From: Myxococcota bacterium
GTDB taxonomy: Bacteria > Myxococcota_A > UBA9160 > PR03
Reading direction: 5' to 3'
Assembly: GCA_030066475.1 (NCBI GenBank)
Contig: JASJBO010000102.1
Span: 1-30,807, forward strand
DNA: 30,807 bases
Position 1 is the stretch's first letter; each line of letters opens with the position of its first letter. The notes under the pieces are model-generated. The model made no database searches and had not been told where the DNA came from. It saw nothing but the letters and a program-made list of their open reading frames with translations. Shown piece after piece: positions 25,687 to 30,807 of this stretch. The translations under genes were made by a program, and so were the position numbers.

Positions 25687-26133
25687 ATGGAGGCGAACCC
25701 CGCCCCGCTCGCGGAGCCGGCGCTGCCCGACGTCGCGTCGCATCCGCTGGTGCTGATCGACGGCGTCTGCAACCTGTGCCACGCCGCCGTGCGCTTCCTG
25801 GTGCCGCGCGACCCCGAGGCGCGCTACCGCTTCGCCTCGATCCAGTCGCCGCTCGGGAGCCGGCTGATGCGCGCGCACGGCCTCGACCCGGAGAGCCTCG
25901 ACTCGGTGGTGCTGATCGACTCGGAGGGCGCCCACGGCAGCAGCACTGCGGTGCTGCGCATCCTGCGTGGCCTGCCCGGGATCTGGCGCCTGGCCGCCCT
26001 GGGCCTGCTGCTGCCGCGTGCGCTGCGCGACCGCGCCTACGGATTCGTGTCGCGCCACCGCTACCGCTGGTTCGGCCGGCGCGACGCGTGCGCGCTCCCG
26101 ACCGCGGCGCTGCGCGACCGCTTCCTGGACTGA
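25687..26133 (+). CDS. DCC-family thiol-disulfide oxidoreductase-like protein
   Basis: 148-residue protein of the DCC (DUF393) family, named for its Asp-x-x-Cys-x-x-Cys motif. Here it is LIDGVCNLCHAAV (Asp25, Cys28, Cys31), followed by FLVPRDPEARYRFASIQSPLG and a C-terminal RHRYRWFGRRDACALP that also matches the family. The CxxC suggests a thioredoxin-like redox role, but no reaction is well established. A hydrophobic stretch (about 98-115, GIWRLAALGLLLPRAL) may be a membrane-associating helix typical of the family. It is downstream of the FemAB-like gene. A copy of the dispersed repeat begins 13 bp after the stop. Confidence 0.88.
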   Translation: MEANPAPLAEPALPDVASHPLVLIDGVCNLCHAAVRFLVPRDPEARYRFASIQSPLGSRLMRAHGLDPESLDSVVLIDSEGAHGSSTAVLRILRGLPGIWRLAALGLLLPRALRDRAYGFVSRHRYRWFGRRDACALPTAALRDRFLD

Positions 26134-26145
26134 GGCAGCACCTGG

Positions 26146-26199
26146 CTGATGGACTTCGTTCGGCTTCGCCTCACTGCGCGCGCCCTGCGGGCGCTTGCA
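26146..26199 (+). repeat. Dispersed repeat, solitary copy
   Basis: Begins CTGATGGACTTCGTTCGGC and runs through CTGCGCGCGCCCTGCGGGCGCTTGC. It is almost identical to the array at 30558-30807, with one base change in the hairpin GCGCCC-TGC-GGGCGC. The following GGGCTTCTGCCG is also shared with the last two array copies. It lies 13 bp after the DCC-family stop in the sense direction. Confidence 0.85.
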
Positions 26200-26245
26200 A
26201 AGGGCTTCTGCCGCGCAAGCTCCTGGGTGGGCCCGAACCACGGAA

Positions 26246-26274
26246 GGGGGCTCGCCCCACCGGAGCGAGCCCCC
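26246..26274. terminator. Strong hairpin between convergent genes
   Basis: GGGGGCTCGC (26246-26255) and GCGAGCCCCC (26265-26274) form a perfect 10-bp stem with a 9-nt loop, suited to terminate the plus-strand FemAB/DCC unit and possibly the minus-strand HEAT gene. No U-tract. Confidence 0.6.
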
Positions 26275-26546
26275 GAGCCTGCTTGCACGGGGCCGGGCTC
26301 GCGGCCCGGCGCCCGCTGTTGGGGAAGGTCGTTCTCTGCCGTGCGAACTCCTCCTTTCCTCGAGTCGAGCTGCCTGGCGGGTCCCAAGACCCGGCTCTCA
26401 ACGTTCGCAAGGCGCGTGCCATGCGCGAACGGGTCGATCTCGTGCGGGCTCCCGCCCAGCTGGGTCGGCGGGGACGCGCTCCTCCGGAGCGGGCCGCCCA
26501 TTTCGCGGGCAGCAGGAGCGCGTTGCGCGGGCACGCCGGAGCGCGA

Positions 26547-27566
26547 CTACTCGAGCGAGCGCGTGAGATACCAGCGCGTCTTCTCGGCCTGCGTGCGGAC
26601 CTTCTCGTCGGGATGCTGGAGCAGCGGCTCGACCTGCACGACGACGTCCGGATCCTCGCTCCAGGAGAGCGCCTCGAGGGCGTCCACCACGACCTGCGGA
26701 TCCGGGTCGCCGAGCGCGGCGAGCAGGGCCGGAGCGGCGCTCTCGGCGGCGCCGAAGCTGAGCTGCCGCGCGGCCTCCGCGCGCACGCGGGCGTCGGGAT
26801 CGCCGGTCAGCAGCTCGGCGAGCCGGGCGCGGTCGGCGGGCTCGTCGGAGTCGAGGAACCCGGTCGCCTCGGCGCGCAGCTCGGCGTCCTCGCTGTCCAG
26901 CAGCTCCAGATTCTCCTCGCGCCGCTGCGCCTCGCGCTCTGCGCGCGCCGCGAGCGCCGCCTGGCGCTCCTCGGCGGAGCGCGCGGGACGGAAGCGGCGC
27001 ACCGGGCGGAGGTCCCCCCCGCGCCGCGCGTGCCGCTCGATCTTGTCGGTGGGCAGCGGGGCGTCCTCACCCGCTTCGGCGGCGCCTGCCCGGGCCACCT
27101 CGTGCCGGCGGCGCGCGTCCTCCTCGCTCCCGATCACGAGCCGCTTCAGCGCCGCCTCGCCGCCCCGGGTGCGGCCGTAGTGGAGGCTGTAGGGCGTCCC
27201 TGCCAGCAGCGCCCCCAGCACCACCTCGAGGGGCTCTTCGACCAGCTCCACGCTCACGTTGGGGTCGCGCCCGTCCCAGTCGACGATCGAGAAGCGCAGC
27301 TTCTGGCCGAGCGCACGCAGCACGCCGTAGCGGCTCACGTCGCGCGCGCGCAGCGTAACGCCCCCGTCGCCGACCTCGAGCGCGAGCCCCGCCCGGTCCG
27401 GCGGCGCGAGCGCCCGCTGCTCGGCGGCGGCGGCCGCTTCGGTCGGGAGCGCGGCCGCGGGCGCGCGCGGCGGCGCCGCCACGTCTCGCGCTGCCGGCGC
27501 CGGTGCCTCGCCATCGCAGCCGATCGCGAGCAGGAGCAGCAGCGTCGGAATCCGGATCCGCGTCAT
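26547..27566 (-). CDS. HEAT-repeat lipoprotein with secretin/STN-like segment
   Basis: 339-residue predicted lipoprotein. The short N-terminus MTRIRIPTLLLLLAIGC makes Cys17 the likely lipidated residue; Asp follows at +2, which in E. coli would retain it in the inner membrane. After an Ala/Pro linker, residues about 66-130 (VTLRARDVSRYGVLRALGQK ... SLHYGR) look like a small STN/secretin N-domain. A charged Arg/Glu-rich region (about 150-215) leads into HEAT-type repeats (about 216-335) such as DAELRAEATGFL, DARVRAEAARQL, DPQVVVDALEAL and DEKVRTQAEKTRWYL. It is downstream of the beta-helix gene, but a terminator lies between them. The combination suggests a periplasmic scaffold attached to the membrane. 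The function is unknown. Confidence 0.75.
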   Translation of the reverse strand: MTRIRIPTLLLLLAIGCDGEAPAPAARDVAAPPRAPAAALPTEAAAAAEQRALAPPDRAGLALEVGDGGVTLRARDVSRYGVLRALGQKLRFSIVDWDGRDPNVSVELVEEPLEVVLGALLAGTPYSLHYGRTRGGEAALKRLVIGSEEDARRRHEVARAGAAEAGEDAPLPTDKIERHARRGGDLRPVRRFRPARSAEERQAALAARAEREAQRREENLELLDSEDAELRAEATGFLDSDEPADRARLAELLTGDPDARVRAEAARQLSFGAAESAAPALLAALGDPDPQVVVDALEALSWSEDPDVVVQVEPLLQHPDEKVRTQAEKTRWYLTRSLE

Positions 27567-27591
27567 GGCGACTGGCCTTTCGGGGAGAAAC

Positions 27592-27622
27592 GGCCCCGCC
27601 GGGCACTGTGCCCGGCGGGGCC
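27592..27622. terminator. 14-bp perfect hairpin terminator
   Basis: Arms 27592-27605 and 27609-27622 are perfectly complementary (GGCCCCGCCGGGCA / TGCCCGGCGGGGCC) around loop CTG. It lies just past the minus-strand beta-helix stop, and on that strand it is followed by GTTTCTCC, a short U-rich tail. It probably separates beta-helix and HEAT gene expression. Confidence 0.85.
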
Positions 27623-27647
27623 GCCGCGAGCAAGCCGGAAGCCCGAT

Positions 27648-29132
27648 TCAGTTGCCGATCGGGCAGGGATTCCCGGTCAGGATCTGCGTGGTCTCGAACT
27701 TGTTGCCCGAACGCGATGAGGCGATGCTCTCGTCGCACAGGTCGGCGCGGTTGTCGCGCCCCCGGTTGCCGAGCAGTGCCGCGTTGGTGACGTTCAGGCT
27801 CAGCTCGAAGCCGTTGCCGGTGTTCTTGCGGGCCGAGTTGCGCTCGAGCACGACCCCGTCGGAGGGCTCGTTCACGTCGAAGCCGTCCTGCGAGGTCTCG
27901 TCGCCATTGTTGCGCTCGAAGACGTGGTCGTTGCCCGTGATCTCGAAGGCGTCACCCTGACAGCGCCGCGCGCTGTTGCGCGTCACGATGTGGTCGTCCC
28001 CGCTGATGTCGAAGCAGCCGTCGTTCGAGTCGCCCCCGCCGTTCTCGGCGCGGTTGCGATCGACCAGGATCCCGACCCCGTCGATGTCGAAGGGCTCGTC
28101 GCCGTTGTTCTCCGAGCGGTTGTTGAGCACCGAGAGCCCCGAGGCGTCGCTGGTGATGAAGAAGCCCTCGTCGTCGGTGCCGGCGTCGCGCGCCCGGTTG
28201 CGGCTCACCTCGCCAACCGTGCACGGCGTGCAGTCGATGAAGAACCCGTCGCCCAACGCACCCTCGACGCGGTTGCGGGTCACGACCGGGTCGGCCCCGA
28301 CGGCCTCGATGCCCTCTCCGACCGACTCCAGCCGGTTGTTGTCGATGACGGCGAAGTCGCCGTCCACGAAGATGCCGTCCTCGACGTTGAGGAAGCGGTT
28401 GCGCGACACGAGCGCGTCGTTGCCCTCGATGTCCACGCCGGCGTCGTCGCAGCCGGACACGTCGTTCTTCACCACCTCGGCGTTGTCCCCGTCGATCTCG
28501 ATCGCGTCGCTGTCGACCACCAGGAACACCGCGCTGCCGTCCACGATCGCGTCGTCGCCCGTGATCCGGAAGCCGCCGCTGTCGTTGTTGCTGGTGGTGC
28601 TGCGCCGGATCACCACGGCGTCGCCAGTGACCTCGACCCCGTTGTCGCACGAGGCCAGGGTGCTGCGGTCGACCACCAGGCCGTCGTTGCCGCTCGGCCC
28701 GTAGATGCAGTCGTCGTTCGGCCCGATGATGGCGGACCGGCTGACCGTCACGTCGACCACGTCGGTGTCGAGCTCGACGCCGTAGCTCTGGCCGTTCTCG
28801 ATCCGCAGGTCGCGCAGCACGACGCCGTCGGACTGGATGAAGAACGCGGACCCGGTGTTGGGGTCGTCGGGATCCACCACCGCGCCGCCGGAGCCCCGGA
28901 TCACCAGGCCCTCCTTGCCGGAGGGGACCACCACGTTCTCGAAGTAGCGGAACTTGCCGGAGATGCGGATCATGTCGCCGGGCCCGGCGATGTCGACCGC
29001 GTCCTGGATCGTGGTCTCGCAGTTCGCCTTGTTCGGGTTCACGCAGATCGTCTTGGCGGTGGCCTCCGACGCGAACGAGACCGCGGCCAACGCGGCCAGC
29101 GTCAGGAAGCAGCGCTGGATTCGAATCGTCAT
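27648..29132 (-). CDS. Secreted parallel beta-helix protein
   Basis: 494-residue exported protein. ATG 29132 has an AGGGGGG Shine-Dalgarno just upstream. The signal peptide (RCFLTLAALAAVSFASEATA, cleavage near residue 27) precedes KTICVNPNKANCETTIQDAVDIAGPGDMI, the usual cap of pectate-lyase-like right-handed beta-helices. The rest is a long series of coils of about 21-24 residues with the rhythm DGxxIxGDDxxVxRNxxxxxxx (NosD/CASH-type), very rich in Asp, Asn and Gly and acidic overall. A few Cys pairs (for example DCTPCTVG and the final LTGNPCPIGN) could form disulfides. No catalytic residues of a known polysaccharide lyase are evident, so binding, adhesion or an unassigned glycan activity are all possible. 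The Asp-rich coils might bind calcium. It is divergent from the methyltransferase. Confidence 0.85.
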   Translation of the reverse strand: MTIRIQRCFLTLAALAAVSFASEATAKTICVNPNKANCETTIQDAVDIAGPGDMIRISGKFRYFENVVVPSGKEGLVIRGSGGAVVDPDDPNTGSAFFIQSDGVVLRDLRIENGQSYGVELDTDVVDVTVSRSAIIGPNDDCIYGPSGNDGLVVDRSTLASCDNGVEVTGDAVVIRRSTTSNNDSGGFRITGDDAIVDGSAVFLVVDSDAIEIDGDNAEVVKNDVSGCDDAGVDIEGNDALVSRNRFLNVEDGIFVDGDFAVIDNNRLESVGEGIEAVGADPVVTRNRVEGALGDGFFIDCTPCTVGEVSRNRARDAGTDDEGFFITSDASGLSVLNNRSENNGDEPFDIDGVGILVDRNRAENGGGDSNDGCFDISGDDHIVTRNSARRCQGDAFEITGNDHVFERNNGDETSQDGFDVNEPSDGVVLERNSARKNTGNGFELSLNVTNAALLGNRGRDNRADLCDESIASSRSGNKFETTQILTGNPCPIGN

Positions 29133-29283
29133 CTTCCCCCCTTGGCCCGCCGCGCCTGCGAGCCCGACTGGCTCGCCCGCCCCGTTCGGGCAACGCGCTG
29201 ATTTAACCACAATTCCAGCCACCCACGGCGGAAATTGCGACTCCACGGGTGGTTCTTGGCCCGTTCCGGGCGTTCCGGCTGAG
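29133..29283. other. Upstream region of the beta-helix gene
   Basis: Relatively AT-rich for the window. On the minus strand TTAAAT (29206-29201) could be a -10 about 70 nt before the ATG, but no convincing -35 was found. CCACCC and GGGTGG repeats near 29218-29252 form a loose inverted repeat that could be an operator. Confidence 0.35.
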
Positions 29284-29449
29284 CTAGCAGCCCATTGAAG
29301 GACCCGGACCGAGCCTGGCGCGCGAATTCGGCCCGAGATCAGGGCGCGAAACCGCAGCCATAGCCGTCGCGACGGCGAGGTTTCGCAACGCAGAGCTCGG
29401 GCCGAAGGCGCGTGCCAGGCGACGGGAGGGTTCTTCAACGGGCTGCTAG
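29284..29449. mobile_element. 166-bp MITE-like imperfect palindrome bounded by CTAG
   Basis: The outer 22 bp (29284-29305 and 29428-29449) are inverted copies matching at 20 of 22 positions, starting CTAGCAGCCC. Inner arms 29317-29353 and about 29380-29417 also match at roughly 80 percent (shared TTCGGCCCGAG and GCGAAACC), and the centre holds the perfect palindrome GCCGTCGCGACGGC (29363-29376). There is no coding capacity. CTAG at both ends may be a 4-bp target duplication or part of the termini. This is the form of a non-autonomous IS5-like MITE; the IS family is a guess. Confidence 0.7.
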
Positions 29450-29477
29450 CGTCGGCGATCCCGCCGAGGAGGAGCCC

Positions 29478-30557
29478 ATGGCCGACGAACGACCCCTCGA
29501 CCCGGACCGCTTGAAGGACTACGCCAAGCTCGTGTTCGGCGCGCTCGGCGGCGCGATGACCTCGGCGATGATCTGCCTGGGGGATCGCCTCGGCCTGTTC
29601 CGGGCGCTGGCGGGCGCGGGCCCGCTGACCAGCGCAGAGCTGGCCGAGCGCACGGGCCTCCACGAGCGCTGGGTGCGCGAGTGGATGCACCAGCAGGGCG
29701 CCTCCGGCGTGCTCGAGCACGCCGGCGACGGGCGCTTCGCGCTCTCGCCCGAGGGCCGGGCGGTGCTGGCCGAAGAGGACCACCCCGCCTTCGGCGCCGG
29801 CTTCTTCGGCGACCTCTCGGCCACCATCGGCCTGGTCGACCGGCTGCCCGAGGCGTTCCGTACGGGCGTGGGCCTGGCCTACGACGAGCTCGGGCCCGAG
29901 GGCGCGCGCGGCATCGAGCGCGGCCTGGCGCCCTGGTTCCGCACCCTGCTCGTGCCGCTGGCACTGCCCCGGCTGCCCGGCGTGGTCGAGCGCCTCGAGC
30001 GCGGCGACCGCGTCGCCGATATCGGCTGCGGCGCCGGCGTGGCGCTGCTCCAGATGGCGAAGGCCTTCCCGGCCTCGGAGTTCCACGGCTACGAGGTCTC
30101 GCACCACGCGCTCGAGCGCGCCGCGCTCAACCGGGAGCAGGCGGGCGTGAAGAACGTCCACTTCCACCACGTGGGCGCGGTGCCGATCCCGGACGACGGA
30201 CGCTACGGCCTGGTCACGACCTTCGACTGCCTGCACGACATGACCGACCCCGCCTCGGTGATCCGCCAGATCCGCGGCGCCATCGCCGACGACGGCGTCT
30301 GGTTCGTCGCCGACATCAAGGCGCACGCGACCTACGAGGAGAACGTGGCGCGCAACCCGATGGCCGCGATGATGTACGGCACCTCGGTGCTCACCTGCAT
30401 GTCGTCCGCGCTCTCCGAGCCGGACGGGCTGGGCCTCGGCACGCTCGGCCTGCATCCCGCCCTGGCGCAGGGCCTGGCCGAGGAGGCGGGCTTCAAGACG
30501 TTCGAGACGCTCGACCTCGGGCATCCCGTGAACGCCTTCTACGTGATCCGGCCGTAG
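29478..30557 (+). CDS. SAM-dependent class I methyltransferase with winged-helix domain
   Basis: 359-residue enzyme of the two-domain O-methyltransferase-like type. The N-terminal winged-helix dimerisation domain (about 15-100) reads GGAMTSAMICLGDRLGLFRALAG, TSAELAERTGLHERWVREWMHQ and GVLEHAGDGRFALSPEGRAVL. The Rossmann domain has SAM motif I VADIGCGAGVALLQMA (about 179-194), an acidic motif-II position in FHGYEVSHHALERA, and motif IV/post-I VTTFDCLHDMTDPASVIRQIRGAI. The substrate is not predictable; relatives act on small molecules or natural products. ATG 29478 follows a GAGGAGG site. The start lies 28 bp beyond the MITE-like element, whose end supplies TAGCGT that could serve as a -10. A repeat array begins at its stop codon. 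Confidence 0.9.
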   Translation: MADERPLDPDRLKDYAKLVFGALGGAMTSAMICLGDRLGLFRALAGAGPLTSAELAERTGLHERWVREWMHQQGASGVLEHAGDGRFALSPEGRAVLAEEDHPAFGAGFFGDLSATIGLVDRLPEAFRTGVGLAYDELGPEGARGIERGLAPWFRTLLVPLALPRLPGVVERLERGDRVADIGCGAGVALLQMAKAFPASEFHGYEVSHHALERAALNREQAGVKNVHFHHVGAVPIPDDGRYGLVTTFDCLHDMTDPASVIRQIRGAIADDGVWFVADIKAHATYEENVARNPMAAMMYGTSVLTCMSSALSEPDGLGLGTLGLHPALAQGLAEEAGFKTFETLDLGHPVNAFYVIRP

Positions 30558-30807
30558 CTGATGGGCTTCGTTCGGCTTCGCCTCACTGCGCGCGCCCTCC
30601 GGGCGCTTGCGGTGGACTTCGTTCGGCTTCGCCTCACCGCGCGCGCCCTCCGGGCGCTTGCGGTGGACTTCGTTCGGCTTCGCCTCACTGCGCGCGCCCT
30701 CCGGGCGCTTGCGGGGGGCTTCTGCCGTGCAGGCTTTGGCTGTCTGACTTCGTTCGGCTTCGCCTCACTGCGCGCGCCCTCCGGGCGCTTGCGGGGGGCT
30801 TCTGCCG
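30558..30807 (+). repeat. Tandem array of dispersed repeat, cut by window edge
   Basis: Three head-to-tail 51-bp units start at 30564, 30615 and 30666 (GACTTCGTTCGGCTTCGCCT ... GCGCTTGCGG) and are nearly identical. A fourth begins at 30746 after an insert of about 29 bp (GGGGGCTTCTGCCG...) and continues to the end. Each contains the hairpin GCGCCC-TCC-GGGCGC. The array starts directly after the methyltransferase stop codon, preceded by the same CTGATGG found at 26146. The 51-bp period keeps one plus-strand frame open through the first three units. Confidence 0.92.

Larger units (their letters stand above)
26134..26546. other. 413-bp intergenic region between convergent genes
   Basis: No credible gene was found on either strand; the open frames here have no ribosome site or family resemblance. 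It contains one dispersed-repeat copy (26146-26199), a strong terminator (26246-26274), a second hairpin GCCGGGC / GCCCGGC (26292-26298 with 26304-26310), and smaller ones GGGTC/GACCC near 26380 and CGCTCC/GGAGCG near 26477. A structured small RNA cannot be excluded, but no tRNA or known RNA motif was seen. Confidence 0.6.

Noticed and set aside
26061..26534. 157-codon minus-strand frame in the convergent gap
   Set aside because: No ribosome site or recognisable domain. It overlaps the DCC gene and runs through terminator hairpins and the repeat.
26134..26546. tRNA or known structured RNA in the convergent gap
   Set aside because: A GTGG-TTCGGGC-CCAC stem on the minus strand resembles a T-arm, but the loop lacks the required bases and no acceptor, D or anticodon arms surround it.
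30558..30807. CRISPR array
   Set aside because: Units are directly abutting 51-bp repeats without unique spacers of constant size, and no cas genes are present.

Overview
The window is chromosomal DNA from a very GC-rich, Gram-negative, apparently aerobic bacterium. Evidence for this is the lipoproteins with lipoboxes, a LolA-like outer-membrane protein, a sigma-54 activator, the oxygen-dependent HemF and HemY-type HemG, a cytochrome P450 and an MEP-pathway ispH. Base composition, frequent GTG/TTG starts, 4-base gene overlaps and an apparent PEP-CTERM-like tail fit an uncultured deltaproteobacterial-type lineage (Myxococcota/Binatota-like). That placement is inference from style, not a phylogeny. 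No phage, CRISPR array, rRNA or tRNA was seen.

Layout. 1-3806 (minus): a tightly overlapped four-gene envelope operon (TPR-like exported protein, vWA-like lipoprotein, LolA-like protein, ExeA-type ATPase cut by the window edge). 3956-5002 (plus): hemH, convergent with a minus operon at 5099-10260 that runs acyl-CoA dehydrogenase pair, hemE, hemG, HIT protein. 10323-12709 (plus): ispH and a MATE transporter, ending in a 17-bp convergent overlap with a DsbA-like oxidoreductase (12693-13445). 13593-17045 (plus): a seven-repeat beta-propeller protein, a P450 and a TatT/TPR-like exported protein. 17084-20217: a histidine kinase and NtrC-type regulator, followed by a good sigma-54 promoter candidate and a small exported OB-fold-like protein (20488-20874). 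20950-24487 (minus): clpS-clpA-hemF. 24530-26133 (plus): a FemAB-like acyltransferase and a DCC-family protein. 26547-29132 (minus): a HEAT lipoprotein and an exported parallel beta-helix protein. 29478-30557 (plus): a methyltransferase.

The clearest metabolic theme is the last half of protoporphyrin-dependent heme synthesis (HemE, HemF, HemG, HemH) spread over three transcription units, with hemF translationally coupled to the ClpS/ClpA N-degron protease genes. The clearest regulatory theme is a self-contained kinase / sigma-54 activator / dyad / -24/-12 promoter / small exported protein module.

The non-coding DNA is also informative. A dispersed roughly 51-bp repeat lies downstream of stop codons (one copy at 26146, an array from 30558 to the end, a diverged copy at 5005-5067). 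A 166-bp MITE-like imperfect palindrome bounded by CTAG lies at 29284-29449. Several genes have a TANNNT-like hexamer 5-7 nt before the start codon and no Shine-Dalgarno, suggesting leaderless mRNAs alongside leadered ones.
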